Shown in pieces: positions 36,192-45,713 of a DNA stretch of 64,000 bases. The notes beneath the pieces were generated by a model that searched no databases, had not been told where the DNA came from, and saw only the letters and a list, made by a program, of their open reading frames with translations. Within the stretch, counting starts at the first letter, position 1. Each line of letters opens with the position of its first letter. Source of the DNA: PHBD01 sp964578535 (GTDB lineage: Bacteria; Desulfobacterota; Syntrophia; Syntrophales; PHBD01); the NCBI GenBank assembly GCA_964578535.1, contig CAZODI010000001.1, positions 62,001 to 126,000 on the forward strand, read 5' to 3'. The position numbers and the translations under genes are program-made.

Positions 36192-37393
36192 CAGGTTTCC
36201 TCCGTTGTGCCGTTGTCGATGCGGCAGATGTGGATGACGGGAGATTGATTCAGGCGGTCGCGAAACACGGCCGCCATGGCCTCCCGGAATCGGTCCAGGG
36301 AGGTTTCCTCCACCAGGTTGATCGTGCAGCCGCCGAAACCTCCGCCCATCATGCGACTCCCCAGGACGCCCGGCACCTCCATGGCCGCCTCCGCCAGGAC
36401 GTCGATCTCCGCGCAGGAAACCTCGTATTCGTCGCGCAGGCCCCTGTGGGTTGCGTTCATGAGGGTGCCGACGGCCTGCAGATCGTTCCGTTCCAGGGCC
36501 TCACAGGCCTCCAGCACGCGCCGGTTTTCCTCCACAACGTAGCGGCATCGCCGGTATACCAGGGGATCCAGGCGGTTCCGGACCGCATCCAGCATGTCCA
36601 ACGTGGCGTCCCGCAGGCTCCAGACTTCCGGAATAGCCTCCGCCAGCACGGTTACGCCCGCCTCGCACTGGGCTCGTCGCGTGTTGTACTCGCTGTTCCG
36701 GAGGGTTCGCCGTACCTGCGAATCGCACAACACAACCCGTACGTCGTCCCGCTTGAAGGGCACATACCGGAAGCTGCAGTTGCGGCAGTCCAGATGAATC
36801 AGGGACTCCTTCCTGCCCAGCAGGGATGCGAACGGATCCATGATTCCGCAGGCCACACCCACAAAACGATTCTCCGCCCGCTGGCAGAGGCGGGCCAGGG
36901 CCATGGGATCCAGCGCCAGGCCGAAAAGTGCGTTGAGGGCAAAGGCGAAGCTGCATTCCAGGGCGGCGGAAGAGGACATGCCGCTGGCGATGGGTACGTT
37001 TCCCCCGAATGAACAGTCCACGCCCCGGAGATTCCTGCCGTCCGCGGCCAGCTCGGCATAGATTCCCAGCAGGTAATTGGCCCAGTGAGACTCGGAAGGG
37101 GAGAGTTTGTCCAGGTTCAGGACCAGGGTATCGTTCAAGTCCACGCTGTAGAAACGGCAGAAACGGTCCCGGCGGGGACTGGCGGCAAGCCAGATGGCAC
37201 GGTCCACGGCGCCGGGAAGCGCAAAACCCAGATTGTAGTCCGTGTGCTCGCCGATGAGATTCACGCGGCCGGGGCTGCGAACCACCATCGCGGGCTCGCC
37301 GAAGTGGCGGCGGAAGGCCCCGCGAATCCGCCCGGCTTGATCCCCGGCGGCCGTGGAGGGATGATTCCAGGGAGAGAGCGCCTGAAGCTCCAT
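36191..37393 (-). CDS. galK: Galactokinase
   Basis: GalK phosphorylates galactose at C1 with ATP. The ATG at 37393 gives 400 residues, normal for the family. GHMP-kinase motifs are all present: GRVNLIGEHTDYNLGFALP (galactokinase signature), VPIASGMSSSAALE (ATP loop) and GGGFGGCTINLV near the C-terminus. It overlaps the permease stop by one base and galT by one base, so uptake and catabolism genes are translationally linked. Confidence 0.95.
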   Translation of the reverse strand: MELQALSPWNHPSTAAGDQAGRIRGAFRRHFGEPAMVVRSPGRVNLIGEHTDYNLGFALPGAVDRAIWLAASPRRDRFCRFYSVDLNDTLVLNLDKLSPSESHWANYLLGIYAELAADGRNLRGVDCSFGGNVPIASGMSSSAALECSFAFALNALFGLALDPMALARLCQRAENRFVGVACGIMDPFASLLGRKESLIHLDCRNCSFRYVPFKRDDVRVVLCDSQVRRTLRNSEYNTRRAQCEAGVTVLAEAIPEVWSLRDATLDMLDAVRNRLDPLVYRRCRYVVEENRRVLEACEALERNDLQAVGTLMNATHRGLRDEYEVSCAEIDVLAEAAMEVPGVLGSRMMGGGFGGCTINLVEETSLDRFREAMAAVFRDRLNQSPVIHICRIDNGTTEET

Positions 37394-38412
37394 CACCGCA
37401 TCACCGCCGACTGGTTGCGCTGCTTGAACTGGTCCAGGAGGACGGCGATGATCAGAATGGCGCCCCGGACCACGTACTGGTAGAAGGTCTCGACGTTCAG
37501 CAGGTTGAGGACGTTCTGCACCGTTCCCATGATGAGGACGCCGGCGAGCAGCCCTTCGATCGTGGCGATGCCGCCCAGCAGGGAGACGCCGCCGAGAACG
37601 CACGCTGCGATCACGTCCAGCTCCAGCCCCAGGGCGACGTTGGGCTGTCCGCTCGTCATGCGGGACGACAGGATGACGCCGGCGATTCCGCAGACGAACC
37701 CCTGCAGGGTGAACGCTGCGTTTTTCATCCGGGAGACATGGATCCCGGCCAGGCGGGACGCCTCTTTGTTGCCGCCGATGGCCAGGATGTTTTTCCCGTA
37801 GGACGTGCTGTTCAGCAGGATTCCGAAGACGATGAAAATCAGGATGGTGATCCAGATGGGGTTGGGAATCCCGAAAACCGACTCGTTGCCCAGGGCGAAG
37901 AATTCCGGGACGGTGATGCCGATGGCGATGCCGTCGGAAACGATCATGGCGCCGCCCCGGACGATCTGCATGGTCGCCAGGGTGCAGATCAGGGGGTTCA
38001 GGTTGAAGACGGCGATGAGGGTGCCGTTCAGCAGCCCCACGGCCCCCCCGCCGATCACTCCCGCCAGGGCGCCGATATAGACGTCTCCGGTCTGGTTGAT
38101 GACCGTGGCGGCGATGATGCCGGAAAACGCAACAATGGAGCCGACGGAGAGATCCAGGTCCCCGGCGGCAAGGATGAACATCATGGTGCAGGCGATCATG
38201 CCGATCGTCGTGATGGAAAGGGCCAGTCCGATCATGTTGCGCATCGTGAAGAAATAGGGCACGAACACCGAGCACGCGATGAACATGACGACATAGACCA
38301 CCACCATTCCGGAGTTTGCCCAGATATTCTGCAAAAACCGGTTGATCCGCAATTTCCTCAAATCCCATGCGGCTGCTTCCGATCCCGCATGTTGTTCGAC
38401 AGTCCTGTTCAT
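37393..38412 (-). CDS. Sugar ABC transporter permease, AraH-like
   Basis: A 339-residue inner-membrane permease with about ten helices. It closely follows E. coli AraH along its length: LATMQIVRGGAMIVSDG, LAIGGNKEASRLAG and SSRMTSGQP are near-identical to AraH blocks, and ACVLGGVSLLGGI is also kept. It partners the AraG-like ATPase and AraF-like binding protein. Because galK-galT-galE follow directly, the imported sugar is probably D-galactose, perhaps also L-arabinose. Confidence 0.92.
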   Translation of the reverse strand: MNRTVEQHAGSEAAAWDLRKLRINRFLQNIWANSGMVVVYVVMFIACSVFVPYFFTMRNMIGLALSITTIGMIACTMMFILAAGDLDLSVGSIVAFSGIIAATVINQTGDVYIGALAGVIGGGAVGLLNGTLIAVFNLNPLICTLATMQIVRGGAMIVSDGIAIGITVPEFFALGNESVFGIPNPIWITILIFIVFGILLNSTSYGKNILAIGGNKEASRLAGIHVSRMKNAAFTLQGFVCGIAGVILSSRMTSGQPNVALGLELDVIAACVLGGVSLLGGIATIEGLLAGVLIMGTVQNVLNLLNVETFYQYVVRGAILIIAVLLDQFKQRNQSAVMR

Positions 38413-38429
38413 AGAACCCGTATCCTCGG

Positions 38430-39920
38430 TTATCCTTTGGGTAATGCCATCGAAAGAAGGGTTTCCTCGCTGACGTCTTTCCGGTCCACTTCACCGATGA
38501 TGGTGCCCCCGCACATGACCACGACGCGGTCGGCGACGCCCATCACTTCCGGCAGGCTGCTGGAGGCAAAAATGACGGTCTTCCCTTCTTCCGCCAGTCC
38601 GTACATGATCTGGTAAATCTCGTACTTCGATCCGACGTCGATGCCGCGGGTCGGCTCGTCCAGCAGGAAGACATCGACTTTTTCGCTGAGCCATCGCGCG
38701 AGAATGGCTTTCTGCTGGTTTCCGCCCGAGAGGTTGCCGATGTACTGGTCTCTTGACGGGGTCCGGATGTGGAGCGTTTCGATGTAGCTGTCCGCCCGTT
38801 CCTGCTCGCGCCGCTTGTTCAGGAAAAGTCCGAGTTTCAGAAGGTGCCGCCGGGAACTGATGTTGATGTTTTCGCTCAGGGATCGGACGGCAATGATTCC
38901 CTCGTATTTTCTGTCTTCCGGGCAGAGGCAGAGGCCCTGACTGATGGCCGAAAAGGGATTGTGGACGGCGACGGATCTGCCGTCGATGCGAATGTCGCCG
39001 CACCGCTTCTCGATGGCGCCGAAGATGTTCTTCATCAACTCCGTCCGTCCGGAACCGCTGAGGCCGAAAAACCCGACGATCTCGCCCCGCGCCGCGGAAA
39101 AGGAAGCCTTGGCATGGATCCCGGGGCCCTGAAGGCCGGTCACCTCGAACAGCACGGAGCCTTTTCCCCGGGGACGATAACCGTACATATCCTTGATTTC
39201 ACGGCCGACCATGCGCTGGATCAGGGTATTGTCCGTCACGCCCTCCATCGACTCGAAGGTCTGGATCCTGCGCCCGTCCCGGAAGACGGTGACGGCGTCG
39301 CACAGCGCGAAAATCTCTTCGAGCCGGTGCGACACGTACAGAATGGTTTTCCCCTGCGCGCGGAGATTCCGGATGATGAGGAAAAGCCGCTCCGTTTCCT
39401 TCCTGGAGAGGGAACTGGTCGGCTCGTCGAACGCAATGACCTCGGCGTTGTGGAGGAGGGCCTTGCCGATCTCGATCATCTGTCTCTGCCCGATGGGCAG
39501 AAGCTTCAGCCGGGTGTCCGGATCGATATCCTCCAGAAGCTCCGTGATCTGAGTCCGGGAACGCTCCAGGAGTTTCTTCCGGTCCAGGAAGAAACCGCGC
39601 CGTGGCCATTGCCCGAGAAGCAGGTTTTCCGCCACCGTCATCTCCGGGACCAGGTTCAGCTCCTGGTAGATGATGGCGACCCCGGCATCGATTGCATCGC
39701 GGGTCTTGGTGAAAACCTTCGGTTCCTGATGGATGACGATTTTCCCTTCCGTGGGGGTGTATGCGCCGCTCAATATCTTCAGCAGCGTGGATTTGCCGGC
39801 GCCGTTCTCTCCGACCAGACCGTGCACCGTCCCTTTCGCTACGCTGAACGAGACGTTGTCGAGGGCCCTGACTCCGGGAAAGGTCTTGGTGATGCCTTGA
39901 AACTCCAGAAACGAACTCAT
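38430..39920 (-). CDS. Sugar ABC transporter ATPase with two nucleotide-binding domains, AraG/MglA-like
   Basis: The 496-residue protein has two fused ABC domains, as in AraG, MglA and RbsA. The first has Walker A GENGAGKST, the degenerate signature PIGQRQ and Walker B FDEPTSSLS. The second has a degenerate Walker A (GLSGSGRTE), a good signature LSGGNQQK and LLDEPTRGID. It energises import by the permease encoded 17 bases downstream. Confidence 0.94.
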   Translation of the reverse strand: MSSFLEFQGITKTFPGVRALDNVSFSVAKGTVHGLVGENGAGKSTLLKILSGAYTPTEGKIVIHQEPKVFTKTRDAIDAGVAIIYQELNLVPEMTVAENLLLGQWPRRGFFLDRKKLLERSRTQITELLEDIDPDTRLKLLPIGQRQMIEIGKALLHNAEVIAFDEPTSSLSRKETERLFLIIRNLRAQGKTILYVSHRLEEIFALCDAVTVFRDGRRIQTFESMEGVTDNTLIQRMVGREIKDMYGYRPRGKGSVLFEVTGLQGPGIHAKASFSAARGEIVGFFGLSGSGRTELMKNIFGAIEKRCGDIRIDGRSVAVHNPFSAISQGLCLCPEDRKYEGIIAVRSLSENINISSRRHLLKLGLFLNKRREQERADSYIETLHIRTPSRDQYIGNLSGGNQQKAILARWLSEKVDVFLLDEPTRGIDVGSKYEIYQIMYGLAEEGKTVIFASSSLPEVMGVADRVVVMCGGTIIGEVDRKDVSEETLLSMALPKG

Positions 39921-40008
39921 GATTCCATCGCCCTGCAGGCTGGAAGCGGGCGGGACCGCGGCGGCGCCGTCGTTCCGCCCGCTTCCTGTTTCCTTCCGGT
40001 CCCGGTTC

Positions 40009-40980
40009 CTACTTGAGGCCCATCAGGCTCTTGTAGTTCTTGCGCGTCATGACGGTGCCCGCCGTCCAGGTGATTTTCGGGGGCTCTTTCCCGTCCCGGA
40101 TCCAAAAATACATGCTTCTGGCCGTGTCGTACCCGTGCTGCCTGGCGTTCAGAAGGATGGAGGCCGTGAAGGCCGTTTTGTTCTTCTTCTGGAACTCCGC
40201 GACCGCCTCGGTTCCGTTGATCCCGACGCCGATCGCCCTGTCGGCGCCGAACCCGTGTCCTTCCAGGGCCCGGATCGCCCCCAGGACGGAGTTGTCGTTT
40301 CCGCCGGCAACGATCCAGAGGCTGATGTTCGGATGCTTGGTGATGGTGATGCTGGCCGCGTTGAAGCTTCCTTCCGTGTCGAGGGTCTTCATCGGGGAAT
40401 CGAAGATTCGCGCTTTCGGAATGCCGGCCGCGACGAGTGCGGCGGTGGCGCCGTCCGTTCGCTCCTTGATGGTGGGCAGGGAATCGAAGCTCATCCGGAG
40501 GAAGCCCACGTTCTTCAGGTTCCAGGCTCGCGCCTTCGCCTCGCCGAGGATGGTCTGGCCGGCCAGCGATCCGATGTTGTAGGCGGAGATTCCGACATGA
40601 TGCACGTCTTCCATGACGGCCCCCTTCGGGCCGATGAAGCGGTCGTCGACGCTCATCAGCTTCAGGCGGTTCGCCCGGGCCCTGGCCGCGATAGCCGGAC
40701 CCAGTTTCACGTCGGGGGTGCAGATGATGAATCCCTTCGCGCCCTGGGTCGCCAGGTTGTCGATTCCGTTCAGGACCTTTTCCCCGTCGGTTCCGCCGAT
40801 CCTGATGACGTCGAAACCGAACTGCCGGCCCGCCTGGTCGGCATATTTCCATTCGTCCTGGAACCAGGATTCGTCGGGCTGCTTGACGATGAAGCCGATT
40901 TTGATGCGTTCGGCGGAGACGGAGGAGACAAACGATATCATACACAGCCATACGGTCAGATAAACCAGCACTCTTTTCAT
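40009..40980 (-). CDS. Periplasmic sugar-binding protein, AraF-like
   Basis: A 323-residue substrate-binding protein with a 23-residue signal peptide (cleavage after SVSA, before ERIKIGF). It aligns without gaps to E. coli arabinose-binding protein over at least the first 110 mature residues: GF-VKQP, DGEK-LN-ID, ICTPD-KLG and VDD are shared. The sugar ligands Lys10, Glu14 and Asp90 are kept, while Met108 of the E. coli protein is Ile here. It is the first gene of the transporter-Leloir operon and probably binds galactose. Confidence 0.9.
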   Translation of the reverse strand: MKRVLVYLTVWLCMISFVSSVSAERIKIGFIVKQPDESWFQDEWKYADQAGRQFGFDVIRIGGTDGEKVLNGIDNLATQGAKGFIICTPDVKLGPAIAARARANRLKLMSVDDRFIGPKGAVMEDVHHVGISAYNIGSLAGQTILGEAKARAWNLKNVGFLRMSFDSLPTIKERTDGATAALVAAGIPKARIFDSPMKTLDTEGSFNAASITITKHPNISLWIVAGGNDNSVLGAIRALEGHGFGADRAIGVGINGTEAVAEFQKKNKTAFTASILLNARQHGYDTARSMYFWIRDGKEPPKITWTAGTVMTRKNYKSLMGLK

Positions 40981-41175
40981 AACGCCTTTTCCTTTCTTTC
41001 ATCACGGAGGATGCTGAATGCCCGACGTCGCCCCGGAAGCGAACGCTTCCGCCGTCTATCGGCCGGTCCAGTCTGCGAATGGGCTGTGTCTTGCAGGAGA
41101 AGAGTTTGTTGCCGGCATGTTCATGCAGGCTGGAGATTCATGTCGGGACCAGACCCATAGCACCTGTTTTGCGAA

Positions 41176-41263
41176 TTGCAACACCTGATAATCATTTAAA
41201 TAGTACTAAAATTCATTACGTGATGAGTCTGATATTCGAGGTTCGCTCCACCTGGTGTTGCAA
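41176..41263. repeat. Ten-base inverted repeat upstream of the sugar operon
   Basis: TTGCAACACC (41176-41185) recurs in inverted form as GGTGTTGCAA (41254-41263), 78 bases apart start to start. The right copy sits in TGTTGCAACA, a perfect palindrome; the left one in TTGCGAATTGCAA, near-palindromic. This looks like a pair of operators, perhaps of a LacI/GalR-type regulator. The rest of the 610-base gap (40981-41590) between araF and coaBC holds no gene that I can support. Confidence 0.45.
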
Positions 41264-41590
41264 CAGGACCATGCTGGCAGGGAATGGATCCATAAGAGCA
41301 ACTTGGATAGTTGACACCCCCGGCCCGGGGTGCCCATCCATCTCATGGATTCGTTATGGTCCGGGGAGGTGCATCAGGATGCAGGTCGGATAGACCCATT
41401 GGATCCGATCCCGTGGAACCATTGTTCAGGGAGCCGCGGGCACGATCTTTCGTGAGGGAATACCCGTCGCAGGAGAGCCTCGCAGGCCGCATCCGGACAG
41501 GAATCCCTTGATCTTCCCCGCTGCAGTTGCTATAAAATCAAACCGATATAACTTCTCTCCGGGATCGGGGAGTGGGGGAGGAATCCGAGG

Positions 41591-42805
41591 ATGCTCAAGG
41601 GGCGGCGCGTGGTGCTGGGGGTGACGGGTGGAATTGCGGCTTACAAGTGCGCCGAGCTGACCCGGGAGCTGGTCCGCCGGGGGGCCGAGGTGAAGGTCGT
41701 CATGACCGCAGGCGCCCGGGAGTTCGTGACCCCGCTGACCCTCCAGACCGTGTCGGGAAACCCCGTCTACACGGAGCTGTTCACGCTCATCCGGGAACAG
41801 GACATCGCCCACATCGCCCTGGCGGAGTTCGCGGAGCTGATGATCGTCGCCCCGGCCACGGCCAACGTCATCGGAAAGGCCGCCGCCGGCATCGCCGACG
41901 ACCTGCTCACGACGATCTTTATGGCCATGAAGGCGCCGGTCCTCTTCTGTCCCGCCATGAACAACCACATGTATGAGAGCCCGGCCCTCCAGGAGAACCT
42001 TGGAAAGCTCCGGTCCTGGGGATACCATGTTCTCCCACCGGCGTCGGGACCCCTGGCCTGCAAGTCCGAGGGACAGGGCCGCCTCCCGGACGTTTCCGAG
42101 ATCGTCGAGGAGGCCGTTTCCATTCTGACTCCGAAGGACCTGAATGGGGAGCATGTCCTCGTTACGGCCGGCCCGACCCGGGAGCCCTTCGACCCGGTCC
42201 GTTTCATCACCAACTACTCCTCCGGGAAGATGGGTTATGCCATCGCTCTCCAGGCACGACGCCGCGGGGCGCGGGTCACCCTCGTGAGCGGCCCGACATC
42301 CCTTCCGCCGCCCGCCGGCGTGGAGGTCGTGAATGTCGGAAGCGCGCTGGAGATGCGGGACGCCGTCCTGTCCCGCCTGAAGGGCCTAACCGCTGTCATC
42401 AAGGCGGCTGCCGTGGCGGATTACCGTCCCGCCGCCCTGGCGGACCAGAAGATCAAAAAGAAGGAAGGTCCCCTGACGCTTGCCCTGGAGCGGAATCCCG
42501 ATATCATCCGGGAGATCGGGCGGAAGAAGGGAAAGCGCGTGCTCGTCGGGTTCGCCATGGAGTCGGAGAACCTCCTGGCAAACGCCCGGTCCAAGCTGAT
42601 CGACAAGAACATGGACCTGATCGTGGCCAATGACCTCCGCGAGGAGGGTGCCGGTTTCCAGTGCGACACCAACATCATCAAGATCCTGGACCGCAAGGGA
42701 AACGTCGAGTCCCTGCCGCTGATGGACAAGACCGAGGCGGCCGGGTGGATCCTCGACCGCGTACAGGCGCTCCTGAAGGAAGCGAAACGGGGGCGACGGG
42801 GATGA
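41591..42805 (+). CDS. coaBC: Bifunctional phosphopantothenoylcysteine decarboxylase/phosphopantothenate-cysteine ligase
   Basis: CoaBC performs two steps of coenzyme A synthesis. The N-terminal flavoprotein half (1-180) has GVTGGIAAYK, the catalytic-His region DIAHIALAEF, APATANVIGKAAAGIADDLL and PAMNNHMY. The C-terminal ligase half has TAGPTREPFDPVRFITNYSSGKMG and AAVADYRP. The 404-residue length is standard. The stop overlaps the next start by 4 bases (ATGA). Confidence 0.96.
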   Translation: MLKGRRVVLGVTGGIAAYKCAELTRELVRRGAEVKVVMTAGAREFVTPLTLQTVSGNPVYTELFTLIREQDIAHIALAEFAELMIVAPATANVIGKAAAGIADDLLTTIFMAMKAPVLFCPAMNNHMYESPALQENLGKLRSWGYHVLPPASGPLACKSEGQGRLPDVSEIVEEAVSILTPKDLNGEHVLVTAGPTREPFDPVRFITNYSSGKMGYAIALQARRRGARVTLVSGPTSLPPPAGVEVVNVGSALEMRDAVLSRLKGLTAVIKAAAVADYRPAALADQKIKKKEGPLTLALERNPDIIREIGRKKGKRVLVGFAMESENLLANARSKLIDKNMDLIVANDLREEGAGFQCDTNIIKILDRKGNVESLPLMDKTEAAGWILDRVQALLKEAKRGRRG

Positions 42806-43542
42806 GCGGCCCTTCTCAGGATCCATCCGAAGAGCTTCGGCAGGTCGTTTCGTCTCTCCGGGAATATGCGGAGTGGGAGCTGGATTCCCGGCGGCGCGTG
42901 TCGTTCTTTCGCGCGTCGGGGCCTCTGCCCTCGGAGCCGGAGCCCGCGAGGGCGGAGCCGATCCTTCAGAAGGGACCGATCCTTCCGGCGGGAAGAACGC
43001 TGGATGACGTCCGTGCGGAGCTGGGTGACTGCCGACGCTGTATCCTGGCGGACTCGCGGAAGAACATCGTCTTCGGCGAAGGGAGTCCGAAGGCGGAACT
43101 CGTCTTTGTCGGGGAGGCGCCGGGGGCCGACGAGGACGCCCAGGGACGGCCGTTCGTAGGGCGTGCCGGACAGCTCCTGACCCGCATCATCGAGGCCATG
43201 AAACTCCGGCGGTCCGACGTGTACATCTGCAACATCCTGAAGTGTCGCCCTCCGGGGAACCGCAATCCCGCCCCGGCGGAGATCGAGGCCTGCGAGCCCT
43301 TTCTCCGGAAGCAGCTGGAGGCCATCGGGCCGCGGGTCATCTGCGCGTTGGGGACCTTTGCGGCCAGGACCCTGCTGAAGACGGACTCACCGATCACGGT
43401 CCTCCGGGGCCGCTTTCACGATTACCAGGGAATCCGGCTCATGCCGACCTATCATCCGGCATATCTCCTCCGGAATCCCGGGGCGAAGAAAATGGTCTGG
43501 GAAGACGTCCAGATGATCATGCACGAACTGGGGCTCTCATGA
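42802..43542 (+). CDS. Uracil-DNA glycosylase, family 4 (iron-sulfur)
   Basis: This 246-residue enzyme removes uracil from DNA. After a ~65-residue variable N-terminus come the 4Fe-4S cysteines CRRC, one in CNILKCRPP and one in EACEPF, the active-site motif GEAPGADEDAQGRPFVG, and the late motif HPAYLLRNP. The start at 42802 overlaps coaBC by 4 bases; the stop overlaps the nfeD start likewise, making one tightly packed transcript. Confidence 0.93.
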   Translation: MSGPSQDPSEELRQVVSSLREYAEWELDSRRRVSFFRASGPLPSEPEPARAEPILQKGPILPAGRTLDDVRAELGDCRRCILADSRKNIVFGEGSPKAELVFVGEAPGADEDAQGRPFVGRAGQLLTRIIEAMKLRRSDVYICNILKCRPPGNRNPAPAEIEACEPFLRKQLEAIGPRVICALGTFAARTLLKTDSPITVLRGRFHDYQGIRLMPTYHPAYLLRNPGAKKMVWEDVQMIMHELGLS

Positions 43543-44855
43543 AAAAAAGATCGATGTGGATCCTGACAGCCGCCCTCCTGGCGCTCCTGATCTTCTCCGG
43601 TCCCGCGCCGGCGGCCGAGGAGGGGAAGAACCCGGTGTTCGACCTGATTACGGTGAACGCCACCATCACCCCGCCGATTGCCGAATATATCGTTCAGAGC
43701 ATCGCCGAAGCCGGGAAATCGAAGGCCGATGGCGTGATCCTGCTGCTGGACACGCCGGGCGGGCTTGACCTGGCCATGAGGGACATCGCCAAAGCGATCC
43801 TGAATGCTCCCCTGCCGGTGATCGTCTATGTCGGTCCGTCGGGGGCCAGGGCTGCTTCCGCGGGGGTCATCATTACCGTCTCCGCCCACGTCGCCGCCAT
43901 GGCGCCGGGGACGAACATCGGGGCGGCCCATCCGGTGGCCCTGGGATTCGGCGGCGGCGACAAGACCATGATGCAGAAAGTCGAGAACGATGCCGTGGCC
44001 TATGTCCGGGGCATCGCCAGGCAGCGGAACCGCAACGAAGACTGGGTGGAGCGGTCCGTCCGGAAGAGCGAGTCCGTCACGGCGGAGAACGCCCTGAAGC
44101 TCAATGTGATCGATTATGTCGCCACCGATGTGAATCATCTCCTGGCCCAGATGGACGGCCGGGAAGTGACCCTGGTATCCGGCAAAAAAACCCTTCGGAC
44201 CCAGGGGGCCCAGGTCAGGGCAAAGGAAATGGGGACCCGCCAGAAGATCCTGACCGCCCTGAGCGACCCGAACATCGCCTATATCCTTCTCCTGGTGGGT
44301 TTGGCGGGCCTGTACTTCGAATTTGCCAACCCCGGGGTCATCCTCCCCGGTGTGATGGGCGGGATCTCGCTGATTCTCGCCTTCTTCGCCCTTCAGACCC
44401 TGCCGGTCAACTATGCGGGTGTGGCGCTCATCCTGCTGGGGATTGTTTTCTTCATCGCCGAGATCAAGGTCATCAGCCACGGGGTCCTGACCATCGGCGG
44501 CGTCATCTCCCTGGTTCTGGGCTCGCTTCTCCTGTTCGACTCTCCCGAGCCGGCCCTCCGGGTGTCCTGGGGAGTCCTTGTCCCGGCGGTGATTCTTGTT
44601 TCCCTGTTCTTTGCCGCCGTCGTCAGCCTGGCGGTGAAGGCACAGCTCCGGCAAAAGCGGACGGGGAGCGAAGGCATGACGGGTGTGGAGGGTTATGCGG
44701 TGACAGACGTCCATGGGGAAGGCAAGGTCTTCGTGAAGGGGGAATACTGGAACGCCTGCAGTGATCAGCCCATTGAAAAGGACCGGAAGATCCGGGTCCT
44801 GGAGGTGCAGGGGCTCCGGCTCAAAGTGGAAGGGCTATTGAAAAAGGAGGATTGA
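43539..44855 (+). CDS. NfeD-family membrane-bound serine protease
   Basis: A 438-residue long-form NfeD protein. It has a signal peptide (ending APAAEE), a ClpP-like serine protease domain (~30-235) with the nucleophile Ser in ARAASAGV, four or five membrane helices (~255-390) and a C-terminal soluble OB-fold (GVEGYAVTDV to the end). Such proteases are encoded with slipin/stomatin partners that they cleave, and the slipin gene follows 3 bases later. The start overlaps the glycosylase stop by 4 bases. Confidence 0.93.
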   Translation: MKKRSMWILTAALLALLIFSGPAPAAEEGKNPVFDLITVNATITPPIAEYIVQSIAEAGKSKADGVILLLDTPGGLDLAMRDIAKAILNAPLPVIVYVGPSGARAASAGVIITVSAHVAAMAPGTNIGAAHPVALGFGGGDKTMMQKVENDAVAYVRGIARQRNRNEDWVERSVRKSESVTAENALKLNVIDYVATDVNHLLAQMDGREVTLVSGKKTLRTQGAQVRAKEMGTRQKILTALSDPNIAYILLLVGLAGLYFEFANPGVILPGVMGGISLILAFFALQTLPVNYAGVALILLGIVFFIAEIKVISHGVLTIGGVISLVLGSLLLFDSPEPALRVSWGVLVPAVILVSLFFAAVVSLAVKAQLRQKRTGSEGMTGVEGYAVTDVHGEGKVFVKGEYWNACSDQPIEKDRKIRVLEVQGLRLKVEGLLKKED

Positions 44856-44858
44856 TCC

Positions 44859-45599
44859 ATGTCTCTGACCGTCATTACGACCATCGTCATTCTCGTTATC
44901 ATGTTTCTTGCGTCGGCCCTGCGGGTTCTCAACGAGTATGAGCGGGCCGTTGTCTTCCGCCTCGGGCGGATCATCGACCAGAAGGGGCCGGGCCTCATCA
45001 TCCTGATTCCCGTGATCGACCGGATGGTGAAGGTGGACATGCGGACCATCACCATGGATGTACCGCCCCAGGACGTGATCACCCGGGACAACGTCTCCAT
45101 CAAGGTGAACGCGGTGATCTATTTCCGCGTCGTCTCCGCCACGTCGGCGGTGACGGAGGTGGAAAACTTCCTGTACGCCACTTCCCAGCTGGCCCAGACA
45201 ACCCTCCGCAGTATCTGCGGCCAGGCGGAGCTGGACGAGATCCTTTCGGAGCGGGAGAAAATCAACCTCCATCTCCAGGAGATCCTGGACCGGAGCACCG
45301 ATCCGTGGGGAATCAAGGTCTCCCTGGTGGAGGTCAAGCACATCGACCTGCCGGAAGAGATGAAGCGGGCCATGGCCAAGCAGGCCGAGGCCGAGCGGGA
45401 GCGGCGGGCCAAAGTCATCAACGCCGAGGGAGAGTTCCAGGCGGCCCAGAAGCTCATCGAGGCGGCGGCCCTCATGGAGACCCAGCCGATGTCGCTCCAG
45501 CTTCGCTATCTGCAGACGCTGAACCAGATCGCCTCGGAGAATAACTCCACGACGGTGTTCCCCATTCCCATCGATCTGTTCAAGCCGTTTCTGAAGTAG
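44859..45599 (+). CDS. Slipin/stomatin-type SPFH (band 7) membrane protein
   Basis: A 246-residue protein: one N-terminal membrane helix (1-20), then an SPFH/band 7 domain (NEYERAVVFRLGRI, GPGLIILIPVIDRMVKVDMRT, RDNVSIKVNAVIYFRV) and a C-terminal helical region rich in Ala, Glu and Arg (KQAEAERERRAKVINAEGE). Slipins form oligomers in membrane microdomains and are NfeD partners, which fits the gene directly upstream. Confidence 0.95.
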   Translation: MSLTVITTIVILVIMFLASALRVLNEYERAVVFRLGRIIDQKGPGLIILIPVIDRMVKVDMRTITMDVPPQDVITRDNVSIKVNAVIYFRVVSATSAVTEVENFLYATSQLAQTTLRSICGQAELDEILSEREKINLHLQEILDRSTDPWGIKVSLVEVKHIDLPEEMKRAMAKQAEAERERRAKVINAEGEFQAAQKLIEAAALMETQPMSLQLRYLQTLNQIASENNSTTVFPIPIDLFKPFLK

Positions 45600-45628
45600 C
45601 CGAGAGCGGTTGCCGGACGCGGTGCATC

Positions 45629-45675
45629 CGTCTTTCCGCCCCTTCCCTCAAGGGGGCGGCGGGAGAAGGAAGACG
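45629..45675. repeat. GC-rich stem-loop after the slipin gene
   Basis: CCGCCCCTT and AAGGGGGCGG form the inner stem around CCCTC, and CGTCTT/AAGACG can extend it. There is no T-run, so it may be a transcript-stabilising or weak stop element rather than an intrinsic terminator. Confidence 0.4.
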
Positions 45676-45713
45676 GGAGCCGTCATCGGTATCGGAAAGG
45701 AGAAAGGGATCTC

